This document shows positions 28,327 to 36,966 of a stretch of DNA of 64,000 bases, one piece after another. The position numbers were made by a program, and so were the translations under genes. The stretch is from Streptomyces sp. NRRL S-337 (GTDB taxonomy: Bacteria; Actinomycetota; Actinomycetes; Streptomycetales; Streptomycetaceae). The notes below the pieces were generated by a model. It saw only the letters and a program-made list of their open reading frames with translations, was not told the origin of the DNA and did not search any database. Each line of letters begins with the position of its first letter. Position 1 is the first letter of the stretch. The stretch spans positions 60,401-124,400 of the forward strand of contig NZ_JOIX01000026.1 in NCBI RefSeq assembly GCF_000720175.1, written 5' to 3'.

Positions 28327-30930
28327 TCACACCCATGTCCTGGGGCGGAAGCGGTTGGCCCGTTCCACCAGTTCGATCCTTCTCTCACCACGTTCCGCCA
28401 GCCGCGCCAGCAGGCGGTACGACCGTTCCAGGCCGAACCGCAGCCCGCGCTCGTCGAGCGGGCTGCCGAGCAGCACCGGAGGTCCGGCGCCGGCCGCCGT
28501 ACCGTCCGGTCGGGCACCGTGGCTCCCGGAGAGTACCCAGTCCAGGGCCGCGCCGAGTACCTCCGTGGCGAGTTGTTCCCGCCGTCCGGCGTCCAGGCCG
28601 AAGTCCGCGAGCGCCTCGACCTGTTGGGCGGCCGCCCGCAGGTCCGGCAACAGCGGATCGTCCGGCGGGCGCTGCCGCAGCCGCGCGCGGACCGCCACGA
28701 TGCGCGCCGCGGTGTAGTGGATGGACGACGCGGGGACGGACTCCAGGGCCTCGACCGCGCCCGCCCGGTCGCCCGCCGCCAGCCGCACCCGCGCCAGCCC
28801 GAACGCCGCACTGACGTAACTGCGGTCGGTCGCCCACACCAGGCGGTAGTACTCCACCGCGTTGTCCCACTGCTCCAGCAGCTCGGCGCACAGGCCCAGC
28901 GCCAGCTTGGGTGCCGGCTCGCCCGGGAACGCGTCGTAGACCGCGTCGAAGGCCAGCGCCGCGGTCTCCCGGTCGCCGGTCGCCAGCGCCAGCAGGCCCC
29001 GGTGCCACACCACCCGCCAGTCGGCGCTCCGGTCGCCCGGCCCGTCACCGGACGCGTCCGCGGACCGTACGGCGGTGTCCCACGGCCCGGCGGGCGGGTC
29101 CGCCACCTCGTCGAGTACGGCCCGCGCGGCCGCGCCGTCGCCGTTCTCCAGATGGGCGCGCAGCTCCCGCAGCCGTATCTCCAGGGAGGCGACGGGCGCG
29201 GCGCGCAGCGCGGCGAGGAGTTCGGCCGGGGCGGCGGCCGGCAGCCCGGCCAGCAGCCCCGCCCCGGGGTCGTCCGGGTCCACCCGCGGCACCGGCAGCG
29301 CGAGCGCCGCACCGGCCACCTCCAGCGGCCGCAGCACCGGCCCGCCGGCCGCCGCCTCCGAGGCCCGGCCGGGGTCCGCGCCGCGTGCCCCCAGCAGCGA
29401 GCTGTCACCCTCCTGCGGCGCCAGCAGCTCGGTGTCCGCCGCCCGCAGCTCCGGACCGAACAGCTGCGACAGCGCCGGCCGCGGCTCGCCCGACCGGACC
29501 GCCACCACCTCCCGCAGCACGCCCGTCAGCTGCTCGGCCATCTCCTGCGCCGAGCCGAACCGGCGGTCGCGGTCCGGGTCCGTGGCGCGCACCAGCAGCC
29601 GGTAGAACGACTCATAGGTGCGGAACACCTCGATGTGGTCCGGATCGGGCAGCGAATCGGCGAAGACGTTGGTGTAGCCCTGGAAGTCGAAGGTGAGGAC
29701 GGCGAGGGTGCGCGCGACGGTGTACAGGTCGGAGGCGACCGACGGGCCCAGCGCGGCCATCTCCGGCGCCTGGTAGCCGATCGTCCCGTAGATCGGGCTC
29801 TCGTGGTCGTCCATCCGGCGCACCGCGCCCATGTCGATCAGCTTGAGCTGGTCGTGCTGCTGGATGGCGTTGTCGACCTTGAAGTCGCAGTACAGGTAGC
29901 CGCGGCTGTGCAGATGGCCGAGCGCCTCCAGCGCCTCGATGCCGTACGCGCAGGCCTGCGCGACCGGCAGCGGATCGCGCCTCCCCTCGGGCGTCCGCCG
30001 GTCGTTGGCGATGTCCTTGAGCGACTTGCCGCCGACGTACTCCATGACGATGTAGCCGTCGAGACTGCCCGTCTCCCGGTCGAGGTGCTGCACGAAGTTG
30101 TAGATCCGCACGATGTTGGCGTGCTCGATCTCCGCCAGGAAGCGCCGCTCGGACATCGCGACCGCCAGCGCCTCCTCGTCGCCGGTGTCCAGCAGCCCCT
30201 TGAGCACCACCCAGCGGTCCGACACCGCCCGGTCGATCGCCAGATAGATCCAGCCCAGCCCGCCGTGCGCCAGACAGCCGACGACCTCGTACTGGCCGTG
30301 CACCCTCTCCCCGGGCCGCAACTTCGGGACGAAGCTGTACGGATGGCCGCACTTGCCGCAGAACCCCTCCGAGCGGCCCGGCCGGCCCTCGCGCGCACGG
30401 CCCACCGGCGCACCGCAGTCCGCCCGGCTGCAGAACCGCTTGCGCTCGGGCACCTCCGGATGCGCCAGCACCGCCGTCCGCGGATCGGGCCGCGGCACCT
30501 GCGGCACCGTCACCAGACCCGCGCCCAGCCGCCCCCGCGCCGACCCGGACGAGGCCGCGCTGCCGGACCCGCGCACCGACACCGCCGCCATCCCGCGCGC
30601 CGCCCCACCGGACCCCTCGCGCGGCAGCCGCCCGGACACCGAACGCCGCGACACCGGCCGCCGGGACCCGGGGACCCGCCCGGACGCCCCCGCACCGGAA
30701 CCCGGGCCGGGGGAGGGGACGGTCAGCAGCGCCCCGGCCGCCTCCCGCTCCTGCGGACCGGCCGGGAACGCCCGGCCGGTGATGCCCGTCGGCGGCGCAG
30801 CCAGCAGCCCGTCCGGCGACACCACCGGCGGCAGCCCGCACACGTCGCAGTACCGCTCACCGCCGCCGACGTCCTCGTAGCCGCCCGCACAGTCCCGCCG
30901 CTGGCAGCGCTCACCGGCCCGCTCCGTCAC
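28327..30930 (-). CDS. pknG: PknG-like Ser/Thr protein kinase
   Basis: An 867-residue soluble kinase with PknG architecture. An N-terminal ribbon (C9, C14, C28, C31) and Ser/Arg-rich tail precede the PknG rubredoxin-like motif (C167, C172, C191, C194 in RFCSRADCG...GFCGKCG). The kinase domain follows: Gly loop AHGGLGWIYLA, Lys244 in VVLKG, catalytic YLYCDFKVDNAIQ with Asp349, and metal motif DMG (366-368) in LKLIDMGAVRRMDD; PknG likewise departs from HRD and DFG. The C-terminal 350 residues are TPR-like helices. GTG at 30930 overlaps the upstream gene (GTGA). With the GlnH- and GlnX-like genes upstream it should relay amino-acid status to the FHA partner and central nitrogen/carbon metabolism. 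Confidence 0.92.
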   Translation of the reverse strand: MTERAGERCQRRDCAGGYEDVGGGERYCDVCGLPPVVSPDGLLAAPPTGITGRAFPAGPQEREAAGALLTVPSPGPGSGAGASGRVPGSRRPVSRRSVSGRLPREGSGGAARGMAAVSVRGSGSAASSGSARGRLGAGLVTVPQVPRPDPRTAVLAHPEVPERKRFCSRADCGAPVGRAREGRPGRSEGFCGKCGHPYSFVPKLRPGERVHGQYEVVGCLAHGGLGWIYLAIDRAVSDRWVVLKGLLDTGDEEALAVAMSERRFLAEIEHANIVRIYNFVQHLDRETGSLDGYIVMEYVGGKSLKDIANDRRTPEGRRDPLPVAQACAYGIEALEALGHLHSRGYLYCDFKVDNAIQQHDQLKLIDMGAVRRMDDHESPIYGTIGYQAPEMAALGPSVASDLYTVARTLAVLTFDFQGYTNVFADSLPDPDHIEVFRTYESFYRLLVRATDPDRDRRFGSAQEMAEQLTGVLREVVAVRSGEPRPALSQLFGPELRAADTELLAPQEGDSSLLGARGADPGRASEAAAGGPVLRPLEVAGAALALPVPRVDPDDPGAGLLAGLPAAAPAELLAALRAAPVASLEIRLRELRAHLENGDGAAARAVLDEVADPPAGPWDTAVRSADASGDGPGDRSADWRVVWHRGLLALATGDRETAALAFDAVYDAFPGEPAPKLALGLCAELLEQWDNAVEYYRLVWATDRSYVSAAFGLARVRLAAGDRAGAVEALESVPASSIHYTAARIVAVRARLRQRPPDDPLLPDLRAAAQQVEALADFGLDAGRREQLATEVLGAALDWVLSGSHGARPDGTAAGAGPPVLLGSPLDERGLRFGLERSYRLLARLAERGERRIELVERANRFRPRTWV

Positions 30931-32219
30931 GAATCCCCCCTGCCCTCCGGCGCCTGCGGGGCCAGCACCTCCGCCGTCGCCTGCTGATAGCGCCACACCG
31001 CCTGCTCCGCCGCCCGCAGATCGCACGGCGCGCTCCACAGCATCCGCCGCGCGATGTCGTACCGCTCCACCAGCAGCGGATCCTCCGCCAGGCCGTGCCG
31101 CGCCACCCGCGCCCGGCACGCGTCCAGCCGGCCGCGCAGCTCCGCCCGCACGGCCAGCGGCGCGGTCACCGCCGTCAACGATTCGCGGGCCCGCTGCAGT
31201 TCGTCCTCCGCCCGCTCCTCCAGGCTGTCCAGCAGCGGCGACAGCCGGTGCCACTGCGCCCGCCGGCGGTACTCGGCGGCCGCCGCCAGCTGCTCGTGCA
31301 GCGCCGTCGACGGGCCGCTGACCGCCGGCACCTCCGACGCGGCGATCTTCGCCAGCACCTCGCCGCGCGCCTGCCGCGCCTCGGTCAGCGTCCGGTCCGC
31401 CCGCGACAGCACGTCCCGCAGCTGCATCAGCCGCTGCTCGGCGTCCTGCCGGACGTCCAGCACCGCCGCCACCTCCCGCCGGATGTCCTCCAGCGCCCGC
31501 GCCGCACGGTCGTAGCGCGCGGTGTCCGGACGGCCGCCGCCCGGCGCCGAACTCCCCGTCGACGACGACACCCAGAACGCCAGCGGATCGGCGATCACCT
31601 GCGCCCGCAGCCGCGCCAGCTCGCCCGTGATCCGCTCCAGGTCGTCGCCGGCCGGATGCTCACCGGGCCGCACGCCCACCGAATGCGCCAGCGACCGGGT
31701 CCGCTGCAACTCGGCCGACAGCAGGTCTATCCGGGCCGGCAGCGCCGACCACACCGCGTCGGCCGCCACGATCACGTCCAGCGAGCGCGCGTACAGCCCG
31801 TTCATCCGCGCCACGAGCTCCTCCAGGCAGTACCGCTCACCCGGCCCGCTCACCCCCGGCACCGTCACGCCCGCGCCGTGCAGCAGCTCCGTCAGCGCCG
31901 CCAGGTCCTCCGGGGACGGCCAGCGCCGCCGCGCCCGCAGCTCACGCGCCGCCGCCAACGCCCCCGTATACGCGTCGAACAGCGCCCACAGCACCGTGAT
32001 GGACCGCTCCGTGGCGGCCCAGCGCTCCTTCGTGGTGCCCGACAGATCGGCGCCCTCCAGCAGCCGGCGCCCCGCATGGTCCTGCAGCGCCAGCAGTGAG
32101 GTCTCGATCGCCTCGTACTCGGCGCCGAGCCGCGCCAGGGCGCGGTCCACCTCCTCCAGGCCCAGCACCGGGGCGTCGGAACTCCCCGCGGAACCGGGGA
32201 CAGGTCCAGGGACCCCCAT
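30927..32219 (-). CDS. coiled-coil protein of the PknG cluster, unknown function
   Basis: A 430-residue, almost entirely helical protein rich in Ala, Leu, Arg and Glu, with long heptad-like stretches (LEEVDRALARLGAEYEAIE, DIRREVAAVLDVRQDAEQ, RARESLTAVTAPLAVRAEL). There is no signal peptide, membrane segment or enzyme motif. It is encoded between the GlnH-like gene and the kinase and overlaps the kinase start by 4 nt, so it is made in step with the kinase and may be a scaffold or adaptor. ATG at 32219. The 292-bp upstream gap contains a 17-bp direct repeat and probably the promoter. I do not recognise the family beyond conservation of this position. Confidence 0.72.
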   Translation of the reverse strand: MGVPGPVPGSAGSSDAPVLGLEEVDRALARLGAEYEAIETSLLALQDHAGRRLLEGADLSGTTKERWAATERSITVLWALFDAYTGALAAARELRARRRWPSPEDLAALTELLHGAGVTVPGVSGPGERYCLEELVARMNGLYARSLDVIVAADAVWSALPARIDLLSAELQRTRSLAHSVGVRPGEHPAGDDLERITGELARLRAQVIADPLAFWVSSSTGSSAPGGGRPDTARYDRAARALEDIRREVAAVLDVRQDAEQRLMQLRDVLSRADRTLTEARQARGEVLAKIAASEVPAVSGPSTALHEQLAAAAEYRRRAQWHRLSPLLDSLEERAEDELQRARESLTAVTAPLAVRAELRGRLDACRARVARHGLAEDPLLVERYDIARRMLWSAPCDLRAAEQAVWRYQQATAEVLAPQAPEGRGDS

Positions 32220-32460
32220 CGATCACCTCTCCAATACGCGTACGCTGCACGGCGATTGCTGCGACCGAGTCCGCACGGCTGCTGCGGTCCGGCTCCCTCC
32301 GCCTCCTGTTCTGTCCGCTTTCCATAGTGACGGCATCGGGCACTTCGTGGGGCGATCGGCCGGGTGACACCGCTCCCGGGTGGCCTCTTGACTTTCGCCG
32401 GGCCGTTGTCGACGTTCCGGGCGTCCGGCAGGCCCCGGGCTGTGGTTGACGCCCCGGGCC

Positions 32461-32496
32461 GGCTTCGGCGCTTCGGAATGGCTTCGGCGCTTCGGA
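32461..32496. repeat. 17-bp direct repeat, period 19
   Basis: GGCTTCGGCGCTTCGGA occurs at 32461-32477 and 32480-32496, just after the stop of the GlnH-like gene and upstream of the kinase-cluster start. The function is unknown. Confidence 0.7.
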
Positions 32497-32511
32497 GGAG
32501 CGCGCAGGGCG

Positions 32512-33546
32512 TCAGTCGCTGTACTCCGGTGACGGCGGCCCCGATATGTCCGGCAGATCGGCCTTCAGCCACTTGCGGTACGCCCGCATCCACGGACCGT
32601 CGGGCGCCCCGCCGGCCCGGTAGTCGTCCAGGACCTTGTTGACCCGGCGCACCAGATCCGTGTCGGCCTCGTTCATCGCCACCCCGTACGGCTCGTCCGT
32701 GAACGGCCGGCCCTTCAGCTCCACCGCCGGATCCTGCGCCGCCTGCGCCGCGGCCAGCGCGTTGTCGGTGACCACCGCGTCCGCCTGGCCCAACTGGAGC
32801 CGCACCAGGCAGTCGAGCTGGTTCGGCACCCTCAGCACCTTCGCGCCGTGCGGCCGCGCCGCCAGCTCCGCCTCACCCGTCGAACCGGCCGCCGTACACA
32901 CCCGCTTGCCGCGCAGTGAATCGTCGAACGCCTTCACGGCCGACGACTTCGGCGCCAGCACCTGCTGCCCGCCCTGGAAGTACGACGTCGAGAACGCCAC
33001 CAGCTTCTTGCGCGCGCAGTTGATCGTCATCGTCCGCACCACCATGTCGACCCGGCGCTTCCGCAACGCCGGAATCCGCTGGTCGGTCGGTACCGCCTTG
33101 AACACCACCTTCGCGTCCGGTCCCAATATGTCCGCGGCGATCGCCCGCGCCAGATCGATGTCGAAGCCCGCCAGCTTGCCGGTCGCCGGATCGCGGTAAC
33201 CCCACCGGTAGGTGTTCTGGTCGACGCCGACGACCAGCTGGCCCCGCTCCTTGATCCGCGCTACCGCCGGCCCGTCGTCCGACGACGGCCGCAGGCTCTC
33301 CGCGGCGTTCCGCGGCGTGCATCCCGCCGCGGGGGACGTGTCCGACGCCGTCCCCGGCCCGTACGCCGGGTGCGTCACCACGGGCGTCGAGGCCCGGCCC
33401 GCGCCGCCGCCCACGGCACCGTGCCCGGCCCCGCCGGCCAGCGTCGGCACCAGCACCGCCGCCGCGGCCGCCATCACCCCCATGCCCGCCGCGACCGGCG
33501 CCAGGACGGCCCGCAGATTGCCCAGCACCCGCCGGCGCACGCTCAT
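32512..33546 (-). CDS. glnH: GlnH-like amino-acid binding protein of the PknG cluster
   Basis: A 344-residue periplasmic-binding-protein type 2 domain of the polar amino-acid class: IKERGQLVVGVDQNTYRWGYRD, KLAGFDIDLARAIAADILG, RIPALRKRRVDMVVRTMTIN, AFSTSYFQGGQQVL, VCTAAGSTGEAEL and LQLGQADAVVTDNA. An N-terminal hydrophobic helix (VAAGMGVMAAAAAVLVPTLAG) anchors or exports it; no lipobox was seen. There is no permease or ATPase nearby, so it looks like a sensor rather than a transporter subunit, as described for mycobacterial GlnH. Start: ATG 33546 has GAGGGGGGC. ATG 33747, overlapping the GlnX-like stop (ATGA), is an alternative that would add a Val/Gly/Pro-repeat N-terminus. Confidence 0.85.
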   Translation of the reverse strand: MSVRRRVLGNLRAVLAPVAAGMGVMAAAAAVLVPTLAGGAGHGAVGGGAGRASTPVVTHPAYGPGTASDTSPAAGCTPRNAAESLRPSSDDGPAVARIKERGQLVVGVDQNTYRWGYRDPATGKLAGFDIDLARAIAADILGPDAKVVFKAVPTDQRIPALRKRRVDMVVRTMTINCARKKLVAFSTSYFQGGQQVLAPKSSAVKAFDDSLRGKRVCTAAGSTGEAELAARPHGAKVLRVPNQLDCLVRLQLGQADAVVTDNALAAAQAAQDPAVELKGRPFTDEPYGVAMNEADTDLVRRVNKVLDDYRAGGAPDGPWMRAYRKWLKADLPDISGPPSPEYSD

Positions 33547-33743
33547 GCCCCCCTCACCACGCCTTCTCCCCGCCGCCCCGCCACCTACTGGCATTTCACC
33601 GCCCACCGGCACTTCGCTCTCCACCGGTACTCCGCCCACCGGTCGTGTGCCGCCGGCCGGCCTTTCGCCGCTCTCCGGCACTCTGCCGCCAGCCGGTCCT
33701 TCGCCGACCACCGGCCCCCTGCCGCCAGCCCGTCGTTCGCCGC

Positions 33744-35126
33744 TCATCGGTACTCCGCCAGCCTGCGGCCGATCCCGAGCACCGCGCCCAGCGCCCCCAC
33801 CAGCGTCAACGCCCCGGCACCCACCGGCAGTCCGCCCAGCGACCCCCGCCCGGCGTCCGCCGCCGTACGGAACTCCGCCTGCTCGTGCACCAGCGCCCGG
33901 GAAAGCCCCGCCGCCACCCGGTCGAAGGCCTCGCCCGTCGAACCCGCCCCGCCGACCACCTTCGCCAGCGCCCGCTCGTAATCCCCCTTCTCGTCCGCCG
34001 CCCGCGCCTCGGCATGCCGCACCTGCCACTGGCGTACGGACGCCAGCGCGGCGCGCACCGGCGCCCGCCCCGCCTCGTCGTCCGCCAGCGCCAGCGCCGC
34101 GCCCAACCGGCTCCGGGCCGCCGCCGGACCCCGCTCACCCGGCCCCGCGAGATCCGTCATTCCGGTGCGGAAGCCGGCCTCGTAGAAGTCCTGTTGATCA
34201 TCCGTGAGCACCGCCCCGCGCGCCACCAGCGTCAGATTCTCGTCCCCGCGCGCCTGCAACGCATCGATCCGCGCCTCATTGAGCACCCGCAACGACCGTG
34301 CGCCGTGCTCGTACGACTCCGTCAGTCCCGCGCGCGCCACCGCATGCCCCGCCACCAGCCACAACAACACCGCCACGGAAGCGGCCGTGGCGGCGAGCAG
34401 CCCGCGGTTGAACACGCGGTTCGTCCGTCGGTAATGCCGCCGCTGCGCCCATCCCAGCGTGGCCACCGCCAGCACCCCCGCCACCAGCGCCGCCCACGGC
34501 CAGGCCTTGGCATCGGCGTAGTCCGCCGCCAGCCGGTCGGATTCCGCCTCGTACAACGCCCGGGCGGCCGGGAGGAGTTCCGTCCGCATCCGCTCGTTCG
34601 CATACCGCAGATACGCCCCGCCCAGCGGCAGCCCCTGCCGGTTGTTCGCCCGCGCCGTCTCCACCAGCCCCGTGTACTGCGGCAACTGGCGGTTGAGCCG
34701 GGCGATCTGCTCGCCCGCGGCATCCGAACTTCGGGCACTCTGCGCCGCCTTCGTGAGCAGCTCCGCCGCGGTGGCGATGTCCTTGCCGTACCGCTGCCGG
34801 GTCGCCGCATCGCCCTTCCCGCCGGCCAGGAACCCGCCGGCGGCCGTGGTGTCGGCGTCCGCCAGCGACCGGTAGATGCTCGCCGCGTCCGCCGTCAGCG
34901 GCTGACTGTGCTCCACCACGTCGTCCGCGGCCGCCGCCCGGTCCGCGACCTGCCACGCCGCGGCCGCCCCGAAGACCAGCACCAGCAGCGCCAGCACCGC
35001 CCCGATCACCCGCAGCCGCCCCGGCTCGGTCGTCGCCGCGGCGCGCAGCTCGTCGAGCCCCTCGGCCCAGGCCGGACGGCGCGCCGGAGCGGGCGGCGCC
35101 ACGCTGCTGGTCGGCACGGACGACAC
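33744..35126 (-). CDS. glnX: GlnX-like integral membrane protein
   Basis: A 460-residue protein with about four membrane helices: residues about 40-62 (VIGAVLALLVLVFGAAAAW), about 225-245 (AWPWAALVAGVLAVATLG), about 258-280 (LLAATAASVAVLLWLVAGHA) and near the C-terminus (LPVGAGALTLVGALGAVLG). Two extracytoplasmic helical domains lie between them. This layout and the position beside GlnH- and PknG-like genes match mycobacterial GlnX, which passes the GlnH ligand signal to PknG. Start: GTG at 35126 with a perfect GGGGGAGG 5 nt upstream. The frame reaches 35486 but that part is not coding-like. It is the first gene of the cluster. The symbol is by analogy. Confidence 0.8.
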   Translation of the reverse strand: MSSVPTSSVAPPAPARRPAWAEGLDELRAAATTEPGRLRVIGAVLALLVLVFGAAAAWQVADRAAAADDVVEHSQPLTADAASIYRSLADADTTAAGGFLAGGKGDAATRQRYGKDIATAAELLTKAAQSARSSDAAGEQIARLNRQLPQYTGLVETARANNRQGLPLGGAYLRYANERMRTELLPAARALYEAESDRLAADYADAKAWPWAALVAGVLAVATLGWAQRRHYRRTNRVFNRGLLAATAASVAVLLWLVAGHAVARAGLTESYEHGARSLRVLNEARIDALQARGDENLTLVARGAVLTDDQQDFYEAGFRTGMTDLAGPGERGPAAARSRLGAALALADDEAGRAPVRAALASVRQWQVRHAEARAADEKGDYERALAKVVGGAGSTGEAFDRVAAGLSRALVHEQAEFRTAADAGRGSLGGLPVGAGALTLVGALGAVLGIGRRLAEYR

Positions 35127-35356
35127 AGATCCTCCCCCTGGGTCGCTGACACGCCACCGGCCCGCCCGTACGCGGCGCCCGAACGCGCTCACGACAAGGA
35201 CCGGTGCATGGGCAGCAGTATGTCCGCCACCACCGACACGCACACCGCGATTGGCTCGATCTTGCCCGAACGCCCTCGCCACCGGCGCACAGCGGTCCCA
35301 CGAGCCGGCGGCGCAGCTGAACCGGCGCACGACCCCGGTCCGCGGCCACCGCACTA

Positions 35357-35394
35357 AAGTGACGGCCGGAGCCCGCGGTGACGGCCGGAGCCCG
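35357..35394. repeat. 19-bp tandem duplication
   Basis: GTGACGGCCGGAGCCCGCG is present twice with no spacer (35357-35375 and 35376-35394). Confidence 0.85.
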
Positions 35395-35460
35395 CGCAGC
35401 CCACGCAGCCCCGTGACCGGTACGGATGCCGGACAGTTCCGTCGCCGCCACCGCCCACCG

Positions 35461-35600
35461 GGGCAATGGCCCACCACGCGGGTCACTGGCCCACCACCCG
35501 GGCCGATGATCCACCACCCGGGTCACTGGCCCACCACCCGGGGTGATCGCCCTCGCACCGGGGCGATCGCCCACCGCACCGGGCCGACCGCCCACCACCC
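35461..35600. repeat. 20-bp tandem array, seven units, upstream of GntR gene
   Basis: Seven consecutive 20-bp units fit exactly from 35461 to 35600, with consensus close to GGTCACTGGCCCACCACCCG. Units 35481-35500 and 35521-35540 are identical. Most units contain TGGCCCACCA or a near variant. The array ends 16 bp before the GntR start codon. Confidence 0.88.
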
Positions 35601-35616
35601 GAAGGGAAGTGATCTC

Positions 35617-36309
35617 ATGCAGCCCGTCCGCAAGGGCAGGGTGTCGCTCGTGGAGACCGCGACCGACGAGATCCGCTCCCAGATCGTGAACGGCACCTGG
35701 CCGGTGGGCACCCGCATCCCGCCCGAGAACGCCCTGTCCGAATCCCTCGGTGTCAGCCGCGCCTCGGTCCGCGAGGCCGTCCGCTCGCTGGTCCATTCCG
35801 GCCTCCTCGAACCCCGGCAGGGCGACGGCACCTTCGTGATCTCCGACGACGACAGCGCGGTCGCCCTCCGCAGACGCCTCGAACGCGCCGAGCTCAGCCA
35901 CGTCACCCAGGTCCGCCAGGGCCTCGACGTGGTCGCCGCCCGCCAGGCCGCCAAACACCGCACAGACGCCCAACTCGCCGGCATCGAGGCCGCCCTGGTC
36001 CGCCGAAACGCCGCGCTCGCCGCCCAGGACGCCGAGACCTTCACCGCGGCCGACGCGGAGTTCCACGTCCTGGTCGCGGAGGCCAGCGACAACCCGGTGC
36101 TCGCCGACATCTACCGCTCCCTCAGCGCCGCCCTGCGCGAGGAACTCCGCCGCGCCGCCTGCCTGGACACCGCCACCGCGGCCCCCACCGACCCGCACTC
36201 CCGGCTCGCCGACGCCATCCGCGCCCAGGACCCCCAGGCCGCCGTCGACGCCGCCGTCCTCCTCCTCGCCGGCCACGTACGCGACCTGGCCCTTCCCCTC
36301 GACGACTAG
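35617..36309 (+). CDS. GntR/FadR-family transcriptional regulator
   Basis: A 230-residue regulator. The N-terminal winged helix (VETATDEIRSQIVNGTWPVGTRIPPE, SLGVSRASVREAVRSLVHSGLLEPRQGDGTFV) is typical of GntR. The C-terminal helical FCD domain carries the metal/ligand motif region ADAEFHVLVAEASDNPVLADIYRSL and LADAIRAQDPQAAVDAAVLLLAGHV. Ligands in this subfamily are usually small carboxylates or sugar acids; none can be assigned. ATG at 35617 with AAGGGAA upstream. It is divergent from the glnX-like gene. The 20-bp array immediately upstream could contain operators for autoregulation. Confidence 0.92.
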   Translation: MQPVRKGRVSLVETATDEIRSQIVNGTWPVGTRIPPENALSESLGVSRASVREAVRSLVHSGLLEPRQGDGTFVISDDDSAVALRRRLERAELSHVTQVRQGLDVVAARQAAKHRTDAQLAGIEAALVRRNAALAAQDAETFTAADAEFHVLVAEASDNPVLADIYRSLSAALREELRRAACLDTATAAPTDPHSRLADAIRAQDPQAAVDAAVLLLAGHVRDLALPLDD

Positions 36310-36547
36310 CACTCGACGACTGGTACTCGGTCACTGGCACTCGAGACTGTCAGTCGACGACTGAGCCCATTCCGACGGTCGAGTCGTCACTCAAGGGGGC
36401 GCGTACGCCTCCGTCCGCGCCTCCTCCTCGCCCCGCGCGCTGCTACCGCCCCCACTCTCCTTCGACTACTCTCAGTAACGAAAGTAAGAGCAGTCGAGCG
36501 CGGAATGAGTCGACCTGACCACCGCACGCCAAGAGCCGGAGATCATC

Positions 36548-36877
36548 ATGAACCGCATCCGCACACTCCTCGCCCCACTCGCCACCCGCCTCCACGCCGA
36601 CGCGTCACATCCCCTAACTGGCCCGCTGGCCAGCGGTTTCCTGACCATCGGCACCACGACGTACATCGACCCGCACGGCACCTACCCCCTCGACCACCGC
36701 CCGGACGGCACCCCGACCGTCGTCATCAACAACACCACCCACCCCATCACCATTCTCACGGAGAGCAACCACCCCCACCCCGCCACCGCACCCCCGAACG
36801 ACCTGCCACCACCCCTCGTCCTGACCCCAGGCGAACGCACGGAGACCCACCGCGGGGACGGGGTGCGGGTGGGCTGA
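36548..36877 (+). CDS. small hypothetical protein
   Basis: A 109-residue protein I do not recognise. It starts MNRIRTLLAPLATRLHADA at an ATG preceded by CCGGAG. The central part (GFLTIGTTTYIDPHGTYPLDH, TPTVVINNTTHPITIL) looks like a small beta fold, while the C-terminal 35 residues are Pro/Thr-rich. A modest AT-richer stretch (36460-36500) just upstream may hold its promoter. Coding status is plausible but unproven; the base composition of the 3' end is like the C-rich slippage tracts elsewhere. Confidence 0.5.
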   Translation: MNRIRTLLAPLATRLHADASHPLTGPLASGFLTIGTTTYIDPHGTYPLDHRPDGTPTVVINNTTHPITILTESNHPHPATAPPNDLPPPLVLTPGERTETHRGDGVRVG

Positions 36878-36966
36878 GTGAGATCTGGAGAGCCGGGGAC
36901 CCGGAGGGTCGGAGGGTTCGGGGAGAAGCCCCTACCCAAGCCCCCACCCGCGCCCCACCCAGCCGC

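Larger units (their letters stand above)
35127..35616. other. 490-bp divergent promoter region between glnX-like and GntR genes
   Basis: No gene was found. It holds a 19-bp-period direct repeat and a 20-bp tandem array (listed separately) close to the GntR gene. The glnX-like promoter must lie in about 35127-35330; I could not assign -35/-10 boxes. Confidence 0.5.

Noticed and set aside
27073..30987. 1304-codon plus-strand open frame across the kinase and phosphatase genes
   Set aside because: Shadow of PknG-like and PP2C genes whose motifs are all on the minus strand.
35461..35600. 20-bp arrays (also 46006-46116) considered as CRISPR
   Set aside because: The units abut without spacers, are too short and degenerate, and no cas genes are present.
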